Counted from the first letter of the stretch, positions 44,289 through 53,060 are shown. The stretch is DNA of 64,000 nucleotides from Pseudomonas silesiensis (GCF_001661075.1 NZ_CP014870.1:62001-126000); one strand, 5' to 3'. Program-made: numbers and translations. Notes: generated by a model from the sequence alone, not told the origin.

Positions 44289-45818
44289 TCAGCCTGCATC
44301 CCGAATCAAGCGCCACGCCTCGTCCACCGGCAGTGGTTGTTTCATCCTCTCAGCGAGCATCGCCATCGCCCGTTCTTCATCGCAGGCTACGGCGGCTGCC
44401 ACCACCCCGTTCTTGCAGAACAGGCCGATAAAAGGCGGATGGTACGGGTCGCCCTTGAATTCGACCTCGTCCCACGCCTCGGCGTGTCCAAGGTAGTCGT
44501 AGTTCTTGCCGAAGTGCCAGGTCCAGAAAAACGGTACGTCCAGGTAATGCTCGTCGCCGCCGAGCATGTTCGCCGCCGCGATCCGCGCCTGTTGCTGTGC
44601 CAGGCGCCAATGCTCGATGCGCTGGGGCTGGCCATTGAGCGGGAAGGTCGCGATATCACCGGCGGCCCAGAGCCCATCGGTTACACGCATGCCACCGTCG
44701 ACCCTCAGTGACTGATCTTTTTCCTTGGGCAGATCGGCAAAGGGGCCGGTGGCCGGGGTGACGCCAATGCCGACCAGCACCAGGTCTGCTGGCAGGCGTT
44801 GACCGTTGTCCAGTTTCACCGCTTCGACCTTGTCGGTGCCTTCAATCTGCGCGGCTTCGCCATCGGTGTGGAATACCACGCCGTGGGCCACATGCCGGGC
44901 ACGAATGGCCTTGCCGACCGTGTCGCCGAATTGCTTGGCGAAGGGCACGGCGTGGCGGGCCAGAACGGTGACGTCCAGACCGTATTCGCGCAGGGCCGAT
45001 GCAGACTCCAGGGCAATGAAGCTGTCGCCGATGATCACCGCCCGCTGGCCAGGTTTTGCAGAGGCCAGAATCCGCTGCGCCTGATCCTTCGAGCGCAGCA
45101 CGAAGACCTGCGGCAAGTCGGCACCGGGCAGTTTCAGCGGGTTGGGCGTACCGCCGGTGGCGAGCAGGGCGGCGTCATACGTCAGCGACTGACCGTCTGC
45201 CAGTCGCAGGGTTTTATTCGCCGCATCCAGGCTGGCCACTTCACCCTTGATTCGCTCGATTCGCTGCTCGAGGTAGAAGTTTTCATTACGTAGCGGTGGG
45301 ACTTCTTCCGGCGGCATCTCACCGGCGATCACGAATTTGCTCAGCACAGTGCGGTCGTAGCCGGCATCGGCTTCGCGGTCGATCAGCAGCACGCGACCGC
45401 CAAAGCCTTTTTCGCGCAGCGCAGCCGCAGCCGCCGTGCCCGCGGCACCGGCGCCGACGATCACGAACGTGCGCTCATCGTCAGCCGGCGGTGTGCTGCC
45501 AGCAGGCAGTGGCCGGTCGTCGACCCAGACTTCGTCATCGCGCAATTCAAGGGGGTAGCGCTTGAGGCTGTCCAGAGACGGCGGTTCACACAGCGCACCG
45601 TCTTCGATCCGGTACGCGGCTTTGTGCCAAGGGCAGATCAGCCGCCCATCGCACAGCGCACCCTCAGCCAGCGGCGCTCCGGCGTGGGGGCATTCACCCT
45701 GATAGGCGCGCAATTGATCGCCGACTCGCAGCAGGACGATTTTAGTGTCCGCGATCCGGACTTCCAGGCCACGGTTCACGGGCACATCGGCGAAACGGGC
45801 GACGCGGTGCAGGGCCAT
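44289..45818 (-). CDS. FAD-dependent reductase with N-terminal Rieske domain
   Basis: 509 residues. Rieske [2Fe-2S] ligands C43-P-H45 and C62-P-W-H65 in the first 100 residues, then a pyridine-nucleotide-disulfide reductase: FAD motif VIVGAGAAG near 118, RTVLSKF, ATGGTPNPLKLPG, NAD motif VIGDSFIALESA near 265, and WAAGDIATF near 390. The arrangement resembles AIFM3/ferredoxin-reductase fusions, so it may pass electrons from NAD(P)H to an iron-sulfur partner. Physiological partner unknown. Stand-alone gene, divergent from the PEBP gene. Confidence 0.85.
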   Translation of the reverse strand: MALHRVARFADVPVNRGLEVRIADTKIVLLRVGDQLRAYQGECPHAGAPLAEGALCDGRLICPWHKAAYRIEDGALCEPPSLDSLKRYPLELRDDEVWVDDRPLPAGSTPPADDERTFVIVGAGAAGTAAAAALREKGFGGRVLLIDREADAGYDRTVLSKFVIAGEMPPEEVPPLRNENFYLEQRIERIKGEVASLDAANKTLRLADGQSLTYDAALLATGGTPNPLKLPGADLPQVFVLRSKDQAQRILASAKPGQRAVIIGDSFIALESASALREYGLDVTVLARHAVPFAKQFGDTVGKAIRARHVAHGVVFHTDGEAAQIEGTDKVEAVKLDNGQRLPADLVLVGIGVTPATGPFADLPKEKDQSLRVDGGMRVTDGLWAAGDIATFPLNGQPQRIEHWRLAQQQARIAAANMLGGDEHYLDVPFFWTWHFGKNYDYLGHAEAWDEVEFKGDPYHPPFIGLFCKNGVVAAAVACDEERAMAMLAERMKQPLPVDEAWRLIRDAG

Positions 45819-45957
45819 GATCGCTCTCCTGACGGACCTTTCAGGTAAGAGTCCGGGGGGGCTCCCGAGGTTCAGCCAATTCCCGCTGCCACGGCACGAA
45901 CGGTCCGGCTATAGTTTGCACGCCGACCACGGCTCCACCCGCACAAGGTGCTTCGGT

Positions 45958-46518
45958 ATGACTCGATTAACCTCCCTGAACCCTTGGCTGGCGGCCGTTG
46001 CAGTCGCCCTTTGCGTGCAGTTTCCGGCGCAGGCCCAAGAGCGCTTCACCCTCAGCATTCCCGGTGTTTCGGACAATCGCCTGTTCACCTCGGCAGCCGC
46101 CAGCGATGCGGCCGGTTGTGGCGGCAAGAACCAGTCCCCCGCACTGAGCTGGAACGCCGGCCCCCCGGGCACCTTGAGTTACGCCATCGTCATGCACGAC
46201 CCGGACGGCCAGAAAGGCCTGGGTGTCGACCATTGGATTCACTATGGCATCAAGGCCACGACGCGCCAGATCCCGGCCGGCGTCGGCGCCAAATCCGCCC
46301 TCGAGGGCGTGGGCGGCAGCAACAGCAAAGGCACTACCGGTTACATGGGTCCCTGTCCGCCGGTCGGCGACAGCTCGCATCACTACATCATCCAGCTCTA
46401 TGCCCTGGACCTTGCCCCAGACGCCTTACCCGCCGGCCTGAGCCGCGCGCAGTTGATGGAAAAGATCAAAGGCCATGTGTTGAAAAACAGCAGCGTGGTG
46501 CGGCGTTATCACCGCTGA
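45958..46518 (+). CDS. periplasmic PEBP-family (YbhB/YbcL) protein
   Basis: 186 residues from ATG 45958 (AAGGTG seven bases upstream). Signal peptide to about FPAQAQ. PEBP signatures: SPALSWNAGPPGTLSYAIVMHDPD (as NQSPALSW, YAIVMHDPD), HWIHYGI, GYMGPCPPVGDSSHHYIIQLYALD (as YMGPCPPVGD, HHYIIQLYALD). The conserved Asp-Pro-Asp and Gly-x-Cys-Pro-Pro parts of the ligand pocket are present. Bacterial homologues have no settled role. Monocistronic. Confidence 0.9.
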   Translation: MTRLTSLNPWLAAVAVALCVQFPAQAQERFTLSIPGVSDNRLFTSAAASDAAGCGGKNQSPALSWNAGPPGTLSYAIVMHDPDGQKGLGVDHWIHYGIKATTRQIPAGVGAKSALEGVGGSNSKGTTGYMGPCPPVGDSSHHYIIQLYALDLAPDALPAGLSRAQLMEKIKGHVLKNSSVVRRYHR

Positions 46519-46606
46519 AAATTTTTCATTTCGGTTTAACCCGAACCGGCCGGGCTGACCGTCTCAGAGGATGAATGGATCAATTTCCTCCCGAGGTCAG
46601 CCCACC

Positions 46607-48316
46607 ATGTCCCTCCCTCTGCATTTCCTCCGCCCGACCGCCCAGGGTTTCACCGTCGGGTTGTTGCTGGCCTTGGCTGGTTGCGGTGTTTCGTCCAAAC
46701 CTGAATCCGCCTCGGTGTCGCCACCGGCTCAAGGTGCGCTGAAGACAGAGGCATTGGTGCATAGCGAGGAGGCGGTTCTGGCGGACGCCACGATGGCCAA
46801 GCGCAGCACGCGTCCGGCACCGATGGCGGGTTATGCGCCGATGTCTGAATCGGCTCCGGCTGGTTATCGGGACGAGCAGCGTGAACAGTATCACGCGCTG
46901 GCCGACAACCCGATTCATAGCGTGACCGAATCGCCGGTATCGACGTTCAGCGCCGATGTCGACACCGGCGCCTATGCCAACGTCCGCCGGCTGCTGAATC
47001 AAGGACGCTTACCGCCCGAAGGCGCGGTGCGCCTGGAGGAAATGGTCAATTACTTTCCCTACGATTACGCATTGCCTACCGACGACTCACCCTTCGGTGT
47101 GACCACTGAACTGGCGCCGTCACCGTGGAACCCGCATACCCGACTGCTGCGCATCGGCATCAAGGCGTCGGACCGCGCAGTGGCCGAACTGGCGCCGGCA
47201 AACCTGGTGTTTCTGGTGGACGTGTCCGGCTCGATGGATCGTCGCGAAGGTTTGCCGCTGGTCAAAAGCACCCTGAAACTGCTGGTCGATCAGTTACGCG
47301 AGCAGGATCGGGTGTCATTGGTGGTCTACGCCGGCGATTCGCGCGTGGTCCTGGAACCGACTTCCGGACGGGAAAAAGCGAAAATTCGTACAGCCATCGA
47401 GCAATTGACCGCAGGCGGCTCCACCGCCGGGGCGTCAGGGATCGAGCTGGCTTATCAAATGGCACAACAGGCGTTTACCCCCAAGGGCATCAACCGCATC
47501 CTGTTGGCCACCGATGGCGATTTCAATGTCGGCATCAGTGACTTCGACAGCCTCAAGCAAATGGCTGTGGATAAACGCAAGACCGGCGTTTCCCTGACCA
47601 CCCTGGGGTTTGGTGTGGATAACTACAATGAACACCTGATGGAACAACTGGCCGATGCCGGCGACGGCAACTACGCCTACATCGACAACCTGCGCGAGGC
47701 GCGCAAGGTACTGGTGGACCAGCTGGGTTCGACCCTCGCCGTCGTGGCAAAAAACGTCAAACTACAAGTGGAGTTCAACCCGGCGCAGGTCAGCGAGTAC
47801 CGGCTGTTGGGCTATGAGAACCGCGCCTTGAAACGTGAGGATTTCAGCAACGACAAAGTCGATGCGGGGGAAATCGGTGCAGGACATACCGTGACAGCGT
47901 TGTATGAAATTGTGCCCAAGGGTGAGAAGGGCTGGCTGGAGCCGTTGCGGTATGGCAAATCCGCGACCGATGTTTCCGTGAACACCGAGGAATTGGCGAT
48001 GTTGCGCGTGCGTTATCAGTTGCCTGAGGGTGGGAATAGTCGCTTGATCGAGCGGCCCATTGTCGGTGGCTCGGAGACCAAAGCCAGTGATGACCTCCGT
48101 TTTGCGGCGGCCGTGGCCGCGTTTTCCCAGCAACTCAAGGACGGACGCTATACCGGTGATTTCAGCCTGAAGGACACCGAGGCGTTGGCTCGCGGTGCAC
48201 GGGGTGATGATCGATTCGGTCTGCGCGCAGAGTTCGTGCAACTGGTGGCGTTGGCACAAAGCCTGCGAATCCCGACTGCCTCACATCAGCAATCCAATGA
48301 CCAGCGGATAGAGTGA
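46607..48316 (+). CDS. von Willebrand factor A lipoprotein (YfbK-like)
   Basis: 569 residues from ATG 46607; ATG 46571 is an alternative with closer AGAGG. Lipobox LLALAGCGVS (Cys about 26). A disordered Pro/Ala-rich stretch leads to the YfbK N-terminal domain (STFSADVDTGAYANVRRLL), the VWA domain with MIDAS VDVSGSM (about 212) and TDGDFNVGISDFDSL, and a C-terminal DUF3520-like domain (LRFAAAVAAFSQQL, GRYTG). It is co-expressed with an ECF sigma and a probable anti-sigma, overlapping the sigma gene by 4 bases. Function of YfbK proteins is unknown. Confidence 0.87.
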   Translation: MSLPLHFLRPTAQGFTVGLLLALAGCGVSSKPESASVSPPAQGALKTEALVHSEEAVLADATMAKRSTRPAPMAGYAPMSESAPAGYRDEQREQYHALADNPIHSVTESPVSTFSADVDTGAYANVRRLLNQGRLPPEGAVRLEEMVNYFPYDYALPTDDSPFGVTTELAPSPWNPHTRLLRIGIKASDRAVAELAPANLVFLVDVSGSMDRREGLPLVKSTLKLLVDQLREQDRVSLVVYAGDSRVVLEPTSGREKAKIRTAIEQLTAGGSTAGASGIELAYQMAQQAFTPKGINRILLATDGDFNVGISDFDSLKQMAVDKRKTGVSLTTLGFGVDNYNEHLMEQLADAGDGNYAYIDNLREARKVLVDQLGSTLAVVAKNVKLQVEFNPAQVSEYRLLGYENRALKREDFSNDKVDAGEIGAGHTVTALYEIVPKGEKGWLEPLRYGKSATDVSVNTEELAMLRVRYQLPEGGNSRLIERPIVGGSETKASDDLRFAAAVAAFSQQLKDGRYTGDFSLKDTEALARGARGDDRFGLRAEFVQLVALAQSLRIPTASHQQSNDQRIE

Positions 48317-48915
48317 AAGAGGCCAGCGCTGACATGTCCGACCCTGCAACCAGCCCAGCCGCCGGCAGCGACGAATCGCTGCTGGCCCGCTATCGCTCCG
48401 GCGACGGTCCGGCGTTCGAGATCCTGTACGCCCGCCATCGCCAGGGGCTTTATCGCTTCCTGCTCGGCTTGAGCGGCAAATCCGAACTGGCCGAAGAGGT
48501 CTATCAGGAAACCTGGCTGAGCCTGATCCGCAGCAGCAGTCAGCCACAAGGTCGGGCGAATTTTCGTACCTGGCTCTACCAGATCGCCCGCAACCGCCTG
48601 ATCGATCACTGGCGCAAACACGGTATCCGCAACCCCTTGCACGACAGCTACGACGAACAACTCCACGCCCTGAGCGACGAGGCGGCCGATCCCGCACAAC
48701 TGCTGAGCCTGAGTCGCGATAACCAGCGACTCGAAGCCGCCCTGCAAAACCTGCCCGCCGACCAGCGCGAAGTATTCCTGCTACGCGCCCACGGCGAACT
48801 CGACCTGCCGCAGATCGCCGCCCTCACCGAAACACCGCTGGAAACCGTCAAGAGCCGCTTGCGCTACGCCCAGCAAAAACTGCGTCGGCTGCTGGCCGAG
48901 GAGGTACTGACATGA
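48313..48915 (+). CDS. ECF RNA polymerase sigma factor
   Basis: 200 residues from GTG 48313 (GTGA overlap with the VWA gene); ATG 48334 would give 193 residues. Region 2 is seen as FEILYARHRQGLYRFLLGLSG, ELAEEVYQETWLSLI and TWLYQIARNRLIDHWRK; region 4 as LPADQREVFLLRAHGELDLPQIAALTETPLETVKSRLRYAQ (fragments LPADQREVFLLRAHG, TPLETVKSRLRYAQ). Position between a VWA lipoprotein and a single-pass protein suggests envelope-stress signalling. No target promoter motif could be assigned. Confidence 0.9.
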   Translation: MKEASADMSDPATSPAAGSDESLLARYRSGDGPAFEILYARHRQGLYRFLLGLSGKSELAEEVYQETWLSLIRSSSQPQGRANFRTWLYQIARNRLIDHWRKHGIRNPLHDSYDEQLHALSDEAADPAQLLSLSRDNQRLEAALQNLPADQREVFLLRAHGELDLPQIAALTETPLETVKSRLRYAQQKLRRLLAEEVLT

Positions 48916-49541
48916 CTGACGCCCGCAAGACACCGGAAGACCAGATGCTCGAGCACTACCGCGAGCATGCCGCCGGCGAACCACCGTCTCACCTCGATGC
49001 CTTCATCCTGGCGACCGCACAACGTGAAATCCCTGCGCGCAAGCCAGGCCTGTGGCAGCGCTGGGTTCAGGCCTGTCAGAAACCCCGTTGGCAGGTCGCG
49101 TTCGCTGGCCTCGTCGGCGTTGCGCTGATGCTGGCGTTGGTGCAGCGCACACCGGAGAAAGTACCGAGCTACGACTTCGCCCCAGCGCCAAAAATGTCCG
49201 TACCCGTCGCTAAAAAAGAAGCGGCACAAGCGCCACCGTCCGTTGCCCGCTCCCTGGCTGCACCGGCCGGCGCCATGTCCGCCCCCGCACCTGCGGCGCC
49301 AATGGCCGATTTTGCCGCCCCTGCGCAGAGCGAATCGATCGAGGCGGAAATGGCCGATGAAGCAAAGATCAGCAAACGTGCAGTAGCTCCGGCGAAAACA
49401 CTGGATGAACAACTGCACGAGGTTCTGCGTCTGCAAGATGCCGGTCAGCGACAAGCCGCCGATGCGCTGTTGAACGCATTGCACAAGCGTTTCCCTGACG
49501 AAAACCTCACCGCCCGGATGAAGGAGTTACAGAAAAACTGA
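48912..49541 (+). CDS. putative anti-sigma factor, single-pass membrane protein
   Basis: 209 residues, ATGA overlap with the sigma gene. Cytoplasmic N-terminus (about 1-65, no zinc Cys-His motif), one membrane helix (about 66-84, WQVAFAGLVGVALMLALV), an Ala/Pro-rich periplasmic linker (about 90-155) and a C-terminal helical segment (LDEQLHEVLRLQDAGQRQAADALLNALHKRF read as LDEQLHEVLRLQ, ADALLNALHKRF). The layout is that of an anti-sigma, but no named domain is visible, so the assignment rests on context. Confidence 0.65.
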   Translation: MTDARKTPEDQMLEHYREHAAGEPPSHLDAFILATAQREIPARKPGLWQRWVQACQKPRWQVAFAGLVGVALMLALVQRTPEKVPSYDFAPAPKMSVPVAKKEAAQAPPSVARSLAAPAGAMSAPAPAAPMADFAAPAQSESIEAEMADEAKISKRAVAPAKTLDEQLHEVLRLQDAGQRQAADALLNALHKRFPDENLTARMKELQKN

Positions 49542-49561
49542 GGTACGCAGAGGTAGCCAAT

Positions 49562-49831
49562 TTGGCATCCACACCTGAAAGCGCGCACTATCGACCCATA
49601 GCCGATGCGTTGGAGGATGCCGTGGCACAAAAAATCGACCGCATCGCCCAAATGCTCAATTGCCCGTTAAAGGGTGAGGAACTACGGCGAGCAGTGACTG
49701 AGAGTCGTAAGGAGTTTCTTCTGGCGAAGCAGGAAGAAGAGGCGCTTGAGGAAGACGTCCTGGATGAAGAGTTGATCGAGGACGAAGACGAAGATGATGA
49801 ATACGACGAGTTCGACTGGACGACCGAATGA
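49562..49831 (+). CDS. small acidic hypothetical protein
   Basis: 89 residues from TTG 49562 (AGAGG seven bases upstream) or 69 residues from GTG 49622 (GGAGG five bases upstream). The helical body (IDRIAQMLNCPLKGEELRRAVTESRKEFLLAKQ in parts DRIAQMLNCPLKGEELRR, ESRKEFLLAKQ) ends in a tail of about 35 residues that is mostly Glu/Asp. Family not recognised. Twenty bases after the anti-sigma gene, same strand; whether it belongs to that operon is uncertain. Confidence 0.55.
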   Translation: MASTPESAHYRPIADALEDAVAQKIDRIAQMLNCPLKGEELRRAVTESRKEFLLAKQEEEALEEDVLDEELIEDEDEDDEYDEFDWTTE

Positions 49832-49882
49832 AAAGAACGCCTCGGCGCCAAACGCCAACCTATCGGGTGAACACCGCACCGT

Positions 49883-49907
49883 TGTAGGAGCAAGCTTGCT
49901 CGCGATG
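49883..49907. repeat. REP element
   Basis: TTGTAGGAGCAAGCTTGCTC then GCGATGG, a single REP copy in the 285-base gap 49832-50116. The rest of the gap contains no supported gene. Confidence 0.75.
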
Positions 49908-50116
49908 GACGTTAACGATAACGCGTTCTTTCTGAATAAACGCACCGCCCTTGAGTCCATCGTCGGAACGCCGCGGAGCAAGCTGCCGAAACGGTGTTCG
50001 CAGAGCTTCACGCACTCGTTAATGGCATTGAAGCGGAGTAACGCAGCACTTAGCTACTCTTTCAAATTGCAGATCCCAACAAAAACAGGACCTGCAATTT
50101 GAATGGTGGGCTGCCG

Positions 50117-50410
50117 CTATTCTGTGGCTTGTTCCTTCCGCGACGCTGGTACTTGCGTCAGCACTTTCACCACATCATCAACCAGCGCCTTACTCATCGC
50201 CGTCAAATAATGCGCAGCCCAAGCGTGACGATCACTTTCCCTGTCGTAGGCAGCGTCTTTGGACAGTGCTTGGGCGAGGAACAGAAAATCGGAAGCCATG
50301 CCTAACGCATCGCCAAGAGGCACACCGCGAGTGACGTGAAACACCGCCTGATCTGAGCAGTAGACGGCAGGCGTTAAGCCGATTGTTTTTAGCTCTGATG
50401 GATCGGTCAT
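50117..50410 (-). CDS. DUF3077 family small protein
   Basis: 97 residues starting MTDPSELKTIGLTP at ATG 50410. The helical core GVPLGDALGMASDFLFLAQALSKDAA, then AWAAHYLTAMSKALVDDVVKVL, is the DUF3077 pattern found almost only in Pseudomonas. Function unknown. Its leftward transcript would begin in or after a structured region at 50521-50635 that resembles a C4 antisense RNA, a pairing that suggests RNA-level control. Confidence 0.85.
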   Translation of the reverse strand: MTDPSELKTIGLTPAVYCSDQAVFHVTRGVPLGDALGMASDFLFLAQALSKDAAYDRESDRHAWAAHYLTAMSKALVDDVVKVLTQVPASRKEQATE

Positions 50411-50520
50411 TTCCGACCTCCATTGATGGAGGCGCGGTGGGAGTGCGATTCAAGATCGCGCTGAAGGGTAAAACAAATTTCGGACGGATTTTTGTTGCGC
50501 ATGGTCTAGCACCTTGACGA

Positions 50521-50635
50521 GGAACTGCCACTTTTTCGTTACCAAGCGAATGGGTGGCAGCTGTGCGCAGGTTGGTAAACCGGGAGTCAAGGAATCCGGC
50601 ACGCCCGAAGACGTCCCACGCACAGCCGCCATAAC
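50521..50635 (-). ncRNA. C4-like structured antisense RNA candidate
   Basis: On the minus strand GGCGGCTGTGCGT (50618-50630) pairs with GCGCACAGCTGCC (50556-50568), enclosing a smaller hairpin (CCGG-ATTCCTTGACT-CCCGG). A second hairpin, CTGCCAC (50554-50560) with GTGGCAG (50525-50531), competes with the first because they share five bases. The loop CTTGGTAA can pair with TTTACCAA inside the first hairpin, and CTTGGTAA recurs upstream at about 50705. This architecture matches what I remember of C4/P4 CI antisense RNAs. Nothing else is recognised in 50411-51075. Confidence 0.5.
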
Positions 50636-51075
50636 TCAAAATTGCGGGCATAAAAAAACGCCTGCAAATCTGATGGGGGCGCTGTTGCGCTCAACTCTCG
50701 GGTTACCAAGCCCGGTCGCTGAATTGGCAGCGACGGCAAAAGGGTATCGCGCAGGTCGATCTCGTGCAACTTCGGATGTTGGGTGAGGGGTAACGGCGAT
50801 TGTCAGAGTGCCAATGGTCGCGGGCTGCCCAAGAAACCACTGTCCCGTCCCGAATAATCTTTAGACCGTCTGACCTATTCGATATTGAGAACCTGGATCA
50901 CTTCATCATTCGTGAGGCGCCGGGGTTGGCGGGTAAATAGTCACTGGCTCACCCTGCTGGACGTCGTTCTAAATTTATCCCTGTTTTAAAGATGGTCTTT
51001 GTAAGCTTATGGGGCATGATGGGCCGCAGTGCTTTTCCTGATATCCAACGCCGATGAGTGCCCTATCTTGTGTCA

Positions 51076-52068
51076 ATGATTCCCCTATTGGTCTGTGACG
51101 ACTCCAACATGGCCCGTAAGCAGGTGTTACGGGCACTGCCGGTGGACTGGCCGGTTTCGGTCACCGAGGCGGGTAATGGTCGCGAGGCAATGGAGGCGAT
51201 ACGCCGGGGTTTGGGGCAGGTGGTGCTGCTCGACCTGACCATGCCGGAGATGGATGGCTATCAGGTATTGAGCGCCTTGCGCGCCGAAGGATTGAAAGCG
51301 CAAGTCATCGTGATCTCCGGTGACATCCAGGAAGAAGCGGTGCGGCGCGTGCATGAGCTGGGCGCGCTGGCGTTTCTGAAAAAGCCTTTCGACGAAAACC
51401 TGCTGCGCCAGACACTCAGTCAGTTGGGGCTACTGACGAAACCCGGCCAGGCATCGTTGGGGAGTCGTCTGGCAGCGAACACGGTCATCAGTTTTCACGA
51501 TGCGTTCCGTGAAACGGTCAACGTTGCCATCGGACGGGCGGCCGCGCTGATCGCCCAGGTGTTGGGCGTCTTTGTGCAGTTGCCGGTACCGAACGTGAAC
51601 ATCCTCGAAGTCGGCGAGTTGCACATGGCGCTGACCGATGCCAGCAACAGCAAGCAACTCACGGCCATCTGCCAGGGTTTTATCGGCAGTGGCATCGCCG
51701 GCGAAGCCCTGCTGATGTTTCACGACTCGGAAATCGCCGACATCGCGCAATTGATGCAGCGTCAAAGCCCCGATTATTCGGACCTGGAAATGCTGCTGGA
51801 CCTCTCCAGCGTGCTGATCGGTGCTTGCTTGAGCAGCATTGCCGAACAGATCGATGTGGTGTTTTCGCAAGGCCACCCGCAGATCCTCGGCCAGCACGCG
51901 GCCATCGATGAGCTGATCCGGGTCAACAGCAAGCGCTGGAAAAAGACCCTGGCGGTGGAAATCAGCTACAGCCTGGAAGGGCACGATATTCGTTTCGACC
52001 TATTGTTGCTGTTCACGGAAGACTCCATCGAGCGGTTGACCCATAAACTCGCCTACTTGATGAACTGA
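51076..52068 (+). CDS. response regulator: REC domain plus CheC-like domain
   Basis: 330 residues from ATG 51076; GTG 51058 is an alternative, neither with a strong ribosome-binding site. REC domain 1-120: LLVCDDSN acidic pocket, phospho-acceptor in VLLDLTMPEMDGY (near residue 55), ISGD, and FLKKPF. The C-terminal half has CheC-type halves (DAFRETVNVAIGRAAALIAQ; DLEMLLDLSSVLIGACLSSIAEQ) resembling the CheC/CheX phosphatase helices with E-x2-N-like residues. It lies 3 bases before a diguanylate cyclase gene, suggesting a signalling pair. Pseudomonas homologues exist but their role is not known to me. Confidence 0.85.
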   Translation: MIPLLVCDDSNMARKQVLRALPVDWPVSVTEAGNGREAMEAIRRGLGQVVLLDLTMPEMDGYQVLSALRAEGLKAQVIVISGDIQEEAVRRVHELGALAFLKKPFDENLLRQTLSQLGLLTKPGQASLGSRLAANTVISFHDAFRETVNVAIGRAAALIAQVLGVFVQLPVPNVNILEVGELHMALTDASNSKQLTAICQGFIGSGIAGEALLMFHDSEIADIAQLMQRQSPDYSDLEMLLDLSSVLIGACLSSIAEQIDVVFSQGHPQILGQHAAIDELIRVNSKRWKKTLAVEISYSLEGHDIRFDLLLLFTEDSIERLTHKLAYLMN

Positions 52069-52071
52069 GCC

Positions 52072-53052
52072 ATGAACGAACCTATCGATCTGAACGAGTT
52101 TCACTGGTTGCTGGCGATCGCCCAGAGCATTGACGTCGGTGTGGTGGTGCTCGACCGCGACTACCGCGTGCAGGTCTGGAACACCTTTATGGAGAACCGC
52201 TCCGGGGTGCAGCCCAAGGACGCCCACAATCAGAATTTCTTCAGTCTGTTTCCCGAAATCGACCGCCAATGGTTCAGCCGCAAGGTGGAAAGCGTCGCTG
52301 CCCTGGGCACGCCAGCGTTCACCGTCTGGGAGCAGCGTCCGTATCTGGTGCGGTTCAAGAACTACCAGCCGATCACCGGCCAGGAAGAGTTCATGTACCA
52401 GAACACCACGCTGTTACCGTTGCGCTCCACCGACAGCAAAATCAATCATATCTGCCTGGTGATCTATGACGTCACCGACGTCGCCACCAACCGGCATCAG
52501 CTCCAGGCCGCCAATGCGCAATTGCAGCAACTCTCCAGAACCGATCGGCTGACGGGCTTGTACAACCGCGGTTATTGGGAGGAAAGCCTGAAAGTCGCCT
52601 ATGCCCGGCACCAGCGTTATGGCAATGCCACCAGCCTGGTGATGCTGGATATCGACCACTTCAAGCAGGTCAACGACACCTACGGTCACCAAGCGGGTGA
52701 CAAGGTCATCGAGCAAGTCGCCAGGCTGATCCGCGAGCATGAGCGCGAAACCGATGTGGCTGGGCGCTACGGCGGTGAAGAGTTCGGCGTGGTGCTTTCG
52801 GACACTGACAAGATCGGTGGAAAGGTTTTCGCCGAGCGTCTGCGTAAGGCAGTCGAAGGGCTGGAAGTAGTGCACAACGGCCAGAGCATCCGCTTCACCA
52901 TCAGCCTGGGGGTGGCCGACCTGAGCCAGCCCTCGATCAACCACGCCGACCTGATCGCCTGGGCGGACCATGCGCTGTTTGCGTCGAAGAAGGCCGGGCG
53001 CAATCGGGTGACGGTGTATGACCACAAAAAAGCCCCAGACCCTAAGATCTGA
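52072..53052 (+). CDS. PAS-GGDEF diguanylate cyclase
   Basis: 326 residues. N-terminal PAS fold ([26 protein letters not shown] as [16 protein letters not shown]), linker coiled coil ([26 protein letters not shown]), then the cyclase: [22 protein letters not shown] and active-site RYGGEEFG (about 236-243), an active GGDEF variant. No EAL domain. The C-terminus overlaps the transcription terminator of the convergent tRNA gene, so its last nine codons have two roles. Confidence 0.93.
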   Translation: MNEPIDLNEFHWLLAIAQSIDVGVVVLDRDYRVQVWNTFMENRSGVQPKDAHNQNFFSLFPEIDRQWFSRKVESVAALGTPAFTVWEQRPYLVRFKNYQPITGQEEFMYQNTTLLPLRSTDSKINHICLVIYDVTDVATNRHQLQAANAQLQQLSRTDRLTGLYNRGYWEESLKVAYARHQRYGNATSLVMLDIDHFKQVNDTYGHQAGDKVIEQVARLIREHERETDVAGRYGGEEFGVVLSDTDKIGGKVFAERLRKAVEGLEVVHNGQSIRFTISLGVADLSQPSINHADLIAWADHALFASKKAGRNRVTVYDHKKAPDPKI

Positions 53053-53060
53053 GGCTTTCT
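53026..53060 (-). terminator. rho-independent terminator of tRNA-Arg
   Basis: On the minus strand AAAGCCTCAGATC ... GGTCTGGGGCTTTTTT: an imperfect stem closed by GCC/GGC and followed by six T residues (53031-53026). The plus strand has an A-run on the same side and TTTCTC on the other, so it may also act weakly for the cyclase gene. Lies 14 bases past the tRNA 3' end. Confidence 0.8.

Noticed and set aside
49794..50102. 102-codon plus-strand frame after the acidic protein
   Set aside because: Includes the REP element and begins inside the acidic protein gene; composition is not protein-like.
50232..50651. 139-codon minus-strand frame across the C4-like region
   Set aside because: It overlaps both the DUF3077 gene and the structured RNA, and the conserved look of its start (MPAILSYGG) is better explained by RNA structure than by protein coding.
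50514..50786. 90-codon plus-strand frame across the C4-like region
   Set aside because: No ribosome-binding site; conservation is probably due to the RNA on the other strand.
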